DNA of 26,827 nt from positions 1 through 26,827 of the forward strand of contig JAPTJF010000631.1 of the NCBI GenBank assembly GCA_029339195.1, written 5' to 3'. Below the pieces are notes generated by a model. It did no database searches. It was not told the DNA's origin and worked only from the letters and a program-made list of their open reading frames with translations. The DNA comes from Micractinium sp. NFX-FRZ. Lineage: Eukaryota > Chlorophyta > Trebouxiophyceae > Chlorellales > Chlorellaceae. A program made the position numbers and the translations under genes. Shown one piece after another: positions 19,401-26,827 of the stretch (position 1 is its first letter; every line of letters starts with the position of its first letter).

Positions 19401-21086
19401 CGAGGCAGAACAGCGCGGCAGCACAGCACGGTGCAGCACATCATATCACGCCAGCGGTAGTGCGTCAGCGTGTTGCCAAGAGGGCAAGTTCTGCGGGCGC
19501 AACCCCAGCACCGGTGCAACACGTACCACGGTGTAACAACAGCTGCTACCAGCTCAGCAACACCTTCCACCCCCCCGCCATCTTATCCCCCGCCACCCAC
19601 CAGTTGAGGTAGCACATGAGCTTGTTGCAGAGGAACGTCTTTCCGCGCGCCGGCAGCCCCACCAGTATGACAATCAGCTTCTGCCTGTCCACTCGCTTGC
19701 GTCGCCGCCCGCTGCTGCCGCCGCGAGCTGCGCGCAACGGCAGGCACACCAGGGAAGCAGAGGTGAGGGGGTGATGGCGGTGGGGGGGCAACCGGGCAGG
19801 TCGGCGGGCAGGTCGGCGGCGCACCCCTCTGTCAACACCCAGCTCAAGCCGCGTTCACATGCACTCGAATGCATCCGCACACTGCACAGGGCTACAAGGA
19901 AGCAGGCATGTGCAGACCTGATACATACCCAGGCAAGCCGCAACCCCAGCCATCCCTGACTGCTCGCACTGACACCCATACCAGGCGCCGCCCAGCGCAT
20001 GCACGCACACTGTCCAGCCCCGCCCCGCCCCGCCTCCTGCCCGCTCACATCCAAGGCGGTCCAAGCTGGCATAGGATGTGCCTGTCGGAGCGCCCAGCCC
20101 CACCAAGTTGCCGCCGCTGCCGTCGCTGCCGCCGCCTGCGCCGCCGCCGCCGCCCTCCTCCTCCCCATCGCTCCCATCCTCCTCGCTGTCCTCGTCATCG
20201 TGCGCCAGCAGTTTCAGATCCTGCAAACGGAATGTGACTCGGTTGCAAATGGTCTTGAATTCGTCCCTTGATGTCCTAAGTGTTTGGCGCAAAGAACAAA
20301 GTGGCACTTGTCCTGATGTTTCTCGTCCTCCCGACTGGCCCCACTGACGCATGCCAGAACCCAGCATTGCATTCAAAGTTCACCGCTTTGGCAACCGACA
20401 TCAGCGGATCGGAGGCAACAGGACCCACATCCAGTAACAACGGAGAGGTAGAGTCAGGGGAGAGGTAGAGTCAGGGAGCAGTACATTGGGTGGCGGCGGT
20501 GCCAGCGGGCATCAAGCACACACAGCCGGTGCTCAATGGAACACGCGAGCACCCGGGACAACAGACTCAATGTTGCATTGCAACCTTCCTCTCGTCAGCA
20601 CCATCTTTCACCAAAAAACTTTCAGTAACCACAGTACAGACAATATGACAGTGCAATACCTTGAAGTAGATGTGGGAGGTGGAGGCGTCGGTGCGCAGCT
20701 CTGCTGCCGCCTTGTCAAAATACTCCTGCTCAGCGGTGGGCAGCTCAGAGATGCCCACGCGCTCTGCATCGGTAGCACGGGCAGGCGGGTGCAGGGCGGC
20801 TCAAGGGATGGATGGAGCAGGGGTGGATGGAGCAGCAGGTGGGTGCTGGCGACGGCATTCCCAGAGGAGGGTGCTGGCGGCGGGCGGGCGGCGGGGGCAG
20901 CAGGCGCTCACCCACTGGGGCGCTGGGGCTGGGGGCTCCATCCGTGATGCTGTTGGACCGCTTGTCCTTTGCCAGCTTATGCCGCCTGCAAGAGGCGGGG
21001 CAGGGTTTGCGCGCCGCGCAACTTTGGCACGCTGTAGCGCCGTCTGCCTGTTTTGCCGAAATGCAGTGTGCTATCGGAACCCTCAT
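13415..21086 (-). CDS. F2KP: 6-phosphofructo-2-kinase / fructose-2,6-bisphosphatase
   Basis: Bifunctional cytosolic enzyme that makes and breaks fructose-2,6-bisphosphate, the signal metabolite controlling FBPase and PFP/PFK. The 18 exons join in phase: 21086-20912, 20763-20660, 20220-20049, 19727-19601, 19200-19131, 18839-18740, 18170-18046, 17870-17793, 17580-17487, 17061-16991, 16700-16597, 16260-16169, 15897-15809, 15303-15212, 14927-14869, 14625-14534, 14203-14059, 13707-13415. This gives about 693 aa. Kinase part: P-loop GLPARGKT at 174-181, NVGQYRRS, VLDATNSTEERR, YIESICND. Phosphatase part: LTRHGESQFN with phospho-acceptor His389, WTSTLQRTI, YPSGESYMDV, VSHQAVLRALYGYF with His531. Before the kinase lies an acidic/Gly-rich linker (SEEDGSDGEEEGGGGG). 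The C-terminal extension after about 597 contains PMFKRSLSMAEL, a possible phosphosite. No starch-binding module of the land-plant type is visible. The intron after exon 10 has a GC donor. The start is uncertain: ATG at 21086 is open, but a 14-nt first exon at 21170-21157 (MWEY…) spliced to 20985 also fits. Confidence 0.94.
13783..13810. repeat. GT/GC dinucleotide-rich simple repeat in an intron
   Basis: A run of alternating GTGTGCGTGTGTGTGTGTGC lies in the last intron of the kinase/phosphatase gene, preceded by a TGGTGG tract. It is a microsatellite with no coding role. Confidence 0.8.
13844..13985 (-). repeat. Two echoes of the exon-17 3' end in the last kinase/phosphatase intron
   Basis: The exon-17 edge, plus-strand CACCTGCTTGCATCGCCGCC from about 14056, recurs in diverged form at about 13965 (CACTTGCCTGCACTGCCGCA) and 13844 (CACCTGCTTGCAGTGCCGCC). 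The steps are about 91 and 121 bp. The copy at 13844 keeps the donor-strand ACCTGC phrase, so it still offers a GT donor. Confidence 0.78.
14250..14440 (-). repeat. Echoes of the exon-17 5' start and a linked repeat in intron 16
   Basis: The exon-17 start with its acceptor, plus-strand GCTGGGCACGCTCTGCAC at about 14192, recurs at 14331 as GCTGGGCGCGCTCTGCAC followed by the same CACGGGAGGG tract. A weaker match lies near 14429. The linked phrase GTTGTTGACAGAGCACCAGT occurs in related forms near 14255, 14303 and 14404. The whole intron is therefore a diverged tandem array that includes the acceptor. Confidence 0.82.
15371..15540 (-). repeat. Two echoes of the exon-14 5' start in intron 13 (~114-bp period)
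   Basis: Exon 14 begins AGTCDGMTYEEVAEKMPG after a TTCACAG acceptor. Plus-strand CATCTTCTCTGCC at 15256 is repeated at 15371 and, more diverged, at 15484, so the steps are 115 and 113 bp. The first echo would read TCDGMTHQRW. The stretches between copies also match (for example GGGCAGCAGCGGTAGCGGGGC against CGGCAGCAGCAGCGACCGGG). The whole ~114-bp unit, exon start plus intron, was duplicated. Confidence 0.88.
17959..17997 (-). repeat. Echo of the exon-8 5' start in intron 7
   Basis: Plus-strand GTTCTCCAGAACCTG marks the exon-8 start and acceptor at 17859. It recurs at 17976, 117 bp on. The copy reads VLENACLLKM on the minus strand, against VLENNYRLKM in the exon. Confidence 0.85.
18471..18690 (-). 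repeat. Echoes of exon-7 start and exon-6 end in intron 6
   Basis: Plus-strand GGTGGCGTCCAGCAC(A/G)(G/C)CCACC from the exon-7 start (about 18139) recurs at about 18476. AGCCAGGCCTCCA from the exon-6 end (18748) recurs at about 18658, 90 bp away. Both edges of the two exons flanking this intron are therefore copied into it. Confidence 0.75.
18914..18955 (-). repeat. Echo of the exon-6 5' start in intron 5
   Basis: GGGTTGCGAGCATC in exon 6 (18811) is matched by GGGTGCGAGCATCG at about 18916, followed by a diverged match to the exon start and acceptor region. The copies are about 105 bp apart. A GCACAGCACAGCACA simple repeat lies between them. Confidence 0.6.
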
Positions 21087-21582
21087 TGCGTCTTGACGCC
21101 CGCCACGCGCTCCAGAACGGCCCCCCTGTTCACTTCAACCCTGGCTCCCCGCGTACCAGTACTCCCACATCTTGAATCGTCAAGCCACAGGCCCCAATTT
21201 GTCAAACCATTGTGCTGAGCTCGGCAGCTCGGCAACTGCAATACAGCAGGCGCGTGAGGGCGGCGGCCGCATCACAGCGCAGCGCAGCGCAGCCGGCAGG
21301 CGACTGCACAGCACTACACTTGCTGGCTGAAAGCCTGGACTCAGCATTTACCATGCCAACGAACAATCGAGTCAGCAACGCTGGTTAAGATCAGCACAGC
21401 CGAGCAGCCCTCCTGAACATGCGGCGGCAGTGGTCCTGCTTACAATGGTGCCAGCACCTGGAGCTAGCTAGCTAGGTAGGAACAGCAGAGAGCCGAGGCA
21501 GATGAGACGAGAGGAGAAAATTGTTGGCCGAAAAACAGACAGAAGGGAACGTCAGATGCATGCCGCGCGGCCGGCAGCAGCC
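21087..21582. other. Region between the kinase/phosphatase start and the pseudouridine synthase stop
   Basis: Both genes are on the minus strand, so this holds the promoter and 5' UTR of the kinase/phosphatase and the 3' UTR of the pseudouridine synthase. A possible tiny first exon of the kinase/phosphatase lies at 21157-21170. It also contains GCAGCGCAGCGCAGC and GCTAGCTAGCTAGG simple repeats. I see no further gene. Confidence 0.5.
21440..21444 (-). terminator. TGTAA polyadenylation signal of the pseudouridine synthase gene
   Basis: TTACA on plus is TGTAA on the minus strand, about 140 nt beyond the stop codon. The distance and motif fit a chlorophyte nuclear poly(A) signal. Confidence 0.55.
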
Positions 21583-24438
21583 CTACACGGTGCGGTCGGC
21601 GCCCACGTTGAGCACGCGGCGCACCTCGTGCGGGCGCAGCTCCTGGAACCGGCCAAAGGCCAAGTCGCGCGGCATGCGGTAGCCGCCCACCCGCACGCGC
21701 CGCAGCGTCTTCACCTCCAGCCCCGCAGCCTCAACCAGGTTGCGCACCTGCAGGCGCAGTGCACACAGGAGGCAGTGCAGTGCCAGCATATGTTGGCATG
21801 AGCAGGGAGTCCTGAACACAGGCAAAGGCGAGGCAGGCAGACCTGCTCGCAGAGGCAGCTCTCTTGGGCGTCCCCCCTTCCTCCGAGGCACCGTTGATGG
21901 GCGGTACATGTCCCAAGGCATCCTCCCAGTCAACAATATTGGCAGCTCACCTCGCGGCTGCGCCCCTCTGCCACCACAACGCGCACGCGCTTCAGTCACC
22001 GCCCATACCTTGAAATCACCCTTCCGCCCTTGCCTCCCTCCCTCCCTTCCTGCTGCAAGCTTCCGCCCCTTGCAAGCAGGGCGCACCTCTCGGTTGCGGC
22101 CCTCCGCCACCACGATGCGCAAGCGGTTGGGCTTTGTAAGATCTGTGTCGTCTTTGAGCACCGCCAGCGGCTGCACAAACACGCCGTCCATCTCGCACCC
22201 GGCGGCAATCTTGTCCAGGTGCTCGGGCCGCGGCTTGCGGTCGAGAGTGACAGAGTACTCCTTGGTGATGCCGCTGCTGGGGTGCATCACCCTGGCAGGG
22301 GGGCAAGGCGGAGGGATAGGGGGATGGGAGAAGGGAGTTGAGAGGGCAACACAACAAGGACTGGTAGATTTCAGAATACTGTCGGGTGATGGCGCTGCTG
22401 AGGTGCATCACCCAGAACAGTCTGACAAGAAGGCACAGTGGCAAGGGGCAGCCGTCCGCGACGGGTGCGGGGTGCAGGACGGCGGGCAGCACGGGTTGAC
22501 GTGTGCAGGCGGGGCGGGGGACACGAGGAGGAGGAGGGGAGGCTTGCCCAGCAGGTGCGGTGTGGTGCGAGTGCGGCAGCAAAACACATGGCACAAGGGG
22601 CGGTGCGAGCATCATTGCATGAGCCACTGACAGCAATGCAGGGCTGGCGGGCGGCAGCGGCATCGTGCAGCGCCGGCCCCAGCAGGCATGCCACCGGCGC
22701 TGCCGGCCGCAGGAAGCAGCCAGCCAGCAGCCTCACTCACTTGTGCGCCCAGTCTCCATCGTTGGTCACAAAGATGAGCCCAATGGACTGCACATCCAGG
22801 CGCCCCACCGTGAAGAGGCGGGGCGGCAGGCCAGGCGGGCCGCGGTCGCCGCTGCCCTCGCGGGTGAGGCGGGACTGCCGCTGCCGCCAGCGCGCAATCC
22901 AGTCGTCAAACAGGCTGATCACCAGCCGCCCCTCGCCGCCGTCCTCGTGCTCCGACTTGTTGCTGCGCAGCGGTGGGGATGGACGAGTGGGTGGGAGGGC
23001 TGGGGTCGGCAGAATGAAGCGAGGGGAAGGGGAGCGGGAGCTACAGCCGCGACACGGTGCGTGCAATGGGCATGCACAACCGCCTGACGCATGGCAGCGG
23101 CAGTGTCACTGCTTGGTTATCTGACGCAGCAGCTGAGGACGCACGGCGCTGGCATGCAGCCCAGCCAATGGTGCCTGCTGGGCAGCCAGCAGCAAGTGCC
23201 GTTGCCCCTCCCCCTGGCCCCGCTCCCTCGCCTGCAGACACTGCAGCTTCCGCAAGTGCAACACAAACTGACGCCCACCTGCAGATGTAGCCCTTGGGCT
23301 TGTTGAGAGCAAAGTAGTACTTGCGCGTCGTCGACACCCCGCTCAGCTCCTTGCCATTCACAGAAACCTGCGCCGGGGGAGTGCACAGGTAGGAGGGGCA
23401 CCATCAGCCCACTTCGATGCACGCATGCGGCCAGTCACAAGGCAGCAGGCTGACAGGCAGGCAGCCAGCCAGCCAGGGGCTCGACAGGGTGAGGCAGGAG
23501 CTGCAGCACACAAAAGCACTGCAGCAGTCAACCTCCTCCTATCCCCAGGCTACGCGTGCTGCAGCACCCCGCACAGTCCCGGCCCCGCCCTGGCCGACCT
23601 TGCACGCCCCACGAAGGGAGAAGTTGCCAAAAGGCGAAACATGCTCCCCATCCTCCCCCTCCTTACCCTGTCCTTGCGCAGATCCACTTGTGTGCCTGGC
23701 TCCATCACCACCTTGCCGTTCACCTTCACCTGACCCTCGAAAATCAGCTCATCTGCCCCCCGCCGTGATGTCACCCCCGCTGCTGCAATGGCCTGCAGGC
23801 AGCAGCATACCGCAGGTGCAAGCTTGAGCGTGCCACGTGCAGCAGGAGCATGAAGGGCTGGCCCGCATGCATACGCACCATAATGTCCATGCCAGGAAGC
23901 TGCCAGGCAAGCTAGGACAAGGCCTCAAGGGGCATGTGAGGTGGGGTAAACATGCACAGAAGGCAGCACTCCGCCCTCCACCAGTCCATGCAAGGGCCTG
24001 GTGGGACGGGAGATCACAGGGCCCGTTTCCACGCATCAGGACCCACATACATGCCCGCCAGCACACCTTGTTGAGTCGCAACTGCTCGCTAACAGGATTG
24101 CCACCCGCTTGCCGCACTGGCCCCCGGCTTTGGCTGCTGCTGCCCCTGCCGCCGCCGCCGCCCCTGCCGCCACCCCTGCCGCCCCTGCCGCCACCGCCGC
24201 CCCTGCCGCCACCGCCGGACCGTGGCTGTGGGGATGCCGACCTTTCCCGTGGCTGTGTTGGCCGCTCTTTCTCGCCACCAAAGCCCACGGCCTGGGCCCG
24301 CACGAGCCGCTGTGCCGGTGTGAGCCGCGCTGGCAGCGCCCGCCCACGGAGTGGCGGCAGAGGCGCCGCCGCCACCTGCACCGTCTGGCGTGGCGGCTGC
24401 AGGAATGCGCCCGCGCCAACTGTTCGTGCAAACTCCAT
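21583..24438 (-). CDS. SVR1: Plastid RsuA-family pseudouridine synthase (SVR1-like)
   Basis: Site-specific rRNA pseudouridine synthase of the RsuA/RluB/E/F family, predicted to act on chloroplast ribosomal RNA. Six exons join in phase: 24438-24067, 23792-23667, 23367-23279, 22962-22741, 22291-22087 and 21747-21583. They give 1179 nt, or 392 aa. Residues 1 to about 55 form a transit-peptide-like leader (MEFARTVGAG, Ala/Pro/Arg-rich). Residues about 73-99 are a pure Gly/Arg tract with RGG boxes. An S4 RNA-binding domain follows at about 118-170 (RLNKAIAAAGVTSRRGADEL, VKVNGKVV). Then come YYFALNKPKGYIC and the catalytic motif TVGRLDVQSIGLIFVTNDGD, with Asp252 as the expected nucleophile. Ser replaces the more usual Thr after the Asp. 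HPSSGITKEYSV, VVAEGRNREVRNLVEAAG and a short C-terminus complete it. In Arabidopsis the SVR1 relative is needed for plastid rRNA processing; function here is by homology. It is head-to-head with the CURT1 gene. Confidence 0.94.
21942..21995 (-). repeat. Echo of the exon-5 3' end in the last pseudouridine synthase intron
   Basis: The exon-5 end reads RIVVAEGRNRE before GTGCGC. About 136 bp further along the gene a copy reads RVVVAEGRSRE before GTGAGC, in an open frame. On the plus strand the copied edges start at 22084 (exon) and 21948 (copy). The copied donor fits the GT consensus at least as well as the true one. Confidence 0.88.
22372..22435 (-). repeat. Echo of the exon-5 5' start in the preceding pseudouridine synthase intron
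   Basis: CTGCTG(G/A)GGTGCATCACC occurs at the exon-5 start (22274) and again at 22395, 121 bp on. The surrounding match extends over codons for MHPSSGITKEYS, read as MHLSSAITRQYS in the copy. Confidence 0.86.
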
Positions 24439-24732
24439 GTGCCGGAAGGCGAAAGTGCAGGCAGCAGAGAGACGAAGACGATAGGTTCTAGTGGTGGAGA
24501 ATGCGCCGCCAGAGCGAGTGCATGCACCACAGCAGGCACACTCCGGAGTCTGATAGTGACTGAAGTCCGCGCTCCCCACGTTACAGAGGCCCTCCGGCAC
24601 CACAAAGCACATGCATGCATGCCAGGCTGGCCTGGAAAGGCGGCGTGCGGGCTTCAAATTTCTAACACTTCTCCGACACTCATCACTGATCACCAACGGT
24701 TCCTTATTGCCATCTGCCGCAACCCAGCCAAC
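24439..24732. promoter_or_regulatory. Short shared promoter region of pseudouridine synthase and CURT1
   Basis: Only 294 bp separate the two divergent start codons, so promoters and 5' UTRs must overlap or be very compact. It contains a GCATGCATGC palindrome at about 24612 and an AT-richer patch near 24654-24665. No TATA box is evident. The CURT1 ATG sits in a good context (CCAACATG). Confidence 0.5.
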
Positions 24733-26238
24733 ATGCAGTGCACCGCCACCCTGCGCACCCCTCTGGCCCGGTGAGCGCTGCCCCGCCCTTTGCTGGGCCG
24801 CCCTTGCTCTCGGCCGCATGCATGTGCTGTATGATCACCACAAATGCCTAAAGTCAGCGGCTTTCAGCTTTCTGGCAGCCGCGATCGCGTCTGGCCTTGA
24901 TCACTTGTTTTCAACTCAAACTGCGCCTTCATGCCCCGCCGGACCCTCCTTGCGCCTCTGCAGGGCCACAACCATCGCCAGCCGCCGTCCTGCGCGCCGG
25001 GGTGAGCCGCTGTCCCTGCCCTGCTTGCACACTGCCCATGCAGCCCACCTGCCCTGGCCCCTGCTGACTCCCTGCCTTCCCCCAGCCTCGCTTGCTGGTC
25101 TGGAAAGATTCAGCGACAGGGCGCGCCTCGCAGGCGCGGGGCAGCCCAAGTGCCTGTGGACTGGTGGCCACTGCTGCACCTGGTACTGCAGACCAACAGT
25201 CAAACGTGGCCTCCCGCTCAAACCTGCTCCCCTGCTTCCCCTGCCCTGCAGTTGCCCTGCGGGCCGTGGCCTTCCGCACTGACGGCGAGAGCGAGGCCAG
25301 CACCACCACTGCCTTCAGTGCCGATGCCGCCAAGGACCTGCTGGCTGCCAAGAGCGCGGAGGCTGCCGGCGCCCTGAGCACCAAGGCATCTGACGCCGCT
25401 GCCTGGGCCCAGGTGGGTGCCCTGGCGTGGCAGAGGGATCAGTCCAGGAAGGGTTTTCTGATCTTGGCTGTGCCTCTCCTTCCCTCCATAACCGGGGCCT
25501 CGCACGGCAGGTTGCTACTGTCCTCCACTAACATCTCTAGCTGCGTAAATTCAAACTGCGACTTCCCTAGCTGTCGCATGCATGCTCACGCTCTGCTGGC
25601 TCCCACCCTCGTGGCCTGCAGACCAAGTGGGAGGAGAGCGACAACAAGCCGGCACTGGTTGCGACCGGTGTTGCTGCCTTCTTCGCCCTGTACATCGTCA
25701 ACGGCGTGGTCAGCACGTGAGTGGGGTGCTGCGCAGCCACACAGTCGCCGCCGAGCATGGCCTTGCCTCAGCTTGCATCGCAGCTGCAGCCCTCTTGCTG
25801 CTTGATGGTGCCCATGGCTGGACGCACGTCCTTGCTTGGATGCTTGCCAGACATGGCTCTGAAAAGCATGTGCCCCTCCCTGCCCATTGAATGCAGCATC
25901 GACCGCGTGCCGCTGCTGCACACCATGTTTGAGCTGCTGGGCGTGGGCGTCTCCGCCTGGTTTGCCTACAAGTGAGTGGGCACGGCATACGCTGCTGGCC
26001 TGGCTTGCACCTCATACGTTGCTGTCTACTTGCATGTTGGCATCGCATGGGCAGTGTCAACACGTGGTGTGGCGTGTAACTGTGGTGTGGTGCGCATTCG
26101 GGGCATTCGTCCCGGCACCTCATGCCGGTTGGTCTTGCCTTGTGACCTGCTTGCAGGTGGTTCTTTGTGGCTGGCGAGCGTGAGGCCATCACCGGCGAGG
26201 TGAAGGCCATTGCCAAGGACATTGGCCTCGACCTGTGA
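24733..26238 (+). CDS. CURT1: CURT1/CAAD-domain thylakoid membrane curvature protein
   Basis: Six exons join in phase: 24733-24770, 24964-25001, 25252-25412, 25622-25716, 25897-25971 and 26157-26238. They give 489 nt, or 162 aa. CURT1 proteins oligomerise in grana margins and bend the thylakoid membrane. Residues 1 to about 30 are a Thr/Arg/Ala-rich transit peptide starting MQCTATLRTPLAR. Residues about 45-80 form an Ala/Lys-rich amphipathic helix. Then KWEESDNKPALVATGV leads into hydrophobic segment 1 (about 90-110). A short loop with the conserved IDRVPLLHTMFELLG follows. Segment 2 (about 117-138, GVGVSAWFAYKWFFVAG) comes next, and an amphipathic C-terminal helix ends IAKDIGLDL. The two close membrane helices, the VPLL turn and the length match plant and cyanobacterial CAAD proteins. 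The first two exons are only 38 nt each and encode most of the transit peptide. Confidence 0.93.
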
Positions 26239-26827
26239 GCTGGCACAACCATGAACTCATGTAGCGTTTAAACCCTGCCCTCAGCCCCGCTTCTCCCTTG
26301 CCATTCCAAGCCAGCGTTTCCCACTTTCAAACTTGAACTTCTGAACCCGCCCCGATCGCTATCTTGTCCTACACCAATGCTTGTGCTCAGCTGTGCTCCT
26401 TGTACGACGTGCTTGTTGTGCCCACCGCCCCCTCATGTACTGTTATGCTCCACCCTCTTCCCTCACCACCTCTGTGCCATTACCGCCATGTCTGCCCTAA
26501 CCCTTCTTTCATCACGATAGACGTGCTGCTGCACCCAATGATGTGCTAGATAGCTGTACCCCTGACGTTAGGGGCTCATAGCGCCATGTGATTGATATGA
26601 GAATGAAAGTTGTGGCATGGACAGCACGTAGGCTGGGGGGCCTTGCACTGGAGTCGATCAAATGCGTACACTTGTGGTGTCGTGACAGATTTGGAAAAAG
26701 TGAAGGCGGGCTGCGGTGCAAATCCGTATGCGTGCGAAAGCCGGGCGGGCCTGGAGGGTGGAGGCTGCAGAATGGGCGCTCCTCAGCCTGGCGCGCGTGC
26801 ACCGCGCGAGCTGCCTCCTGGCGCCTG
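26239..26827. other. CURT1 3' UTR and downstream flank; no gene seen
   Basis: After the TGA the sequence becomes pyrimidine-rich and less GC-rich, as in a 3' UTR. I found no plus-strand TGTAA before the window ends. An open frame on the minus strand (26802-26512) has no recognisable features. The last ~130 bases return to high GC and could be the edge of another gene outside the window. Confidence 0.5.

Noticed and set aside
26512..26802. Minus-strand open frame at the right edge
   Set aside because: It has no motif, no clear start context and a composition like UTR. I cannot support it as a gene from the window alone.
1..26827. tRNA, rRNA, insertion sequences or transposons
   Set aside because: Reading both strands I saw no tRNA-like cloverleaf, rRNA core sequence, transposase or reverse-transcriptase motif, and no long terminal repeats. 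A covariance-model scan was not possible here.

Overview
The window looks like nuclear DNA of a green alga (Chlorophyta, probably a core chlorophyte or trebouxiophyte). It is GC-rich and intron-dense, with short exons, GT(GC)-AG introns whose acceptors mostly read TGCAG, and TGTAA motifs downstream of some stops. The gene set is typical of the lineage: nuclear genes for plastid proteins beside a plant/algal bifunctional fructose-2,6-bisphosphate enzyme. Nothing indicates a bacterial, organellar or viral sequence.

Layout, left to right: (1) 2-345, a ~108-bp satellite-like tandem array. (2) 642-2942 (-), a multi-exon membrane protein I do not recognise; its middle is unresolved. (3) 3833-8144 (-), plastid pyruvate dehydrogenase E1 beta, 9 exons, 385 aa. 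(4) 8916-12468 (+), a plastid S1-domain RNA-binding protein of the RLSB/PDE338 type, 7 exons, 385 aa, head-to-head with E1 beta. (5) 13415-21086 (-), 6-phosphofructo-2-kinase/fructose-2,6-bisphosphatase, 18 exons, about 693 aa, tail-to-tail with the S1 gene. (6) 21583-24438 (-), a plastid RsuA/SVR1-type pseudouridine synthase, 6 exons, 392 aa. (7) 24733-26238 (+), a CURT1/CAAD thylakoid-curvature protein, 6 exons, 162 aa, head-to-head with the pseudouridine synthase. For genes 3-7 the listed exons join in a consistent phase at every junction and rebuild recognisable full-length proteins.

Four of the seven features concern chloroplast biogenesis: acetyl-CoA supply for fatty acids, plastid mRNA handling, rRNA modification and thylakoid shape. 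The bifunctional kinase/phosphatase controls cytosolic sugar-phosphate partitioning. They are neighbours, not an operon.

The most unusual signal is in the introns. Again and again they hold diverged 'echoes' of the adjacent exon edge together with its splice site. Echoes of an exon's 3' end lie in the following intron, and echoes of an exon's 5' end lie in the preceding intron. Steps are most often near 110-120 bp. At least a dozen introns in four genes show it, as does the stop-codon region of the kinase/phosphatase, and the array at 2-345 has a similar period. This suggests recurrent ~110-bp tandem duplication that enlarges introns and seeds them with decoy splice sites.
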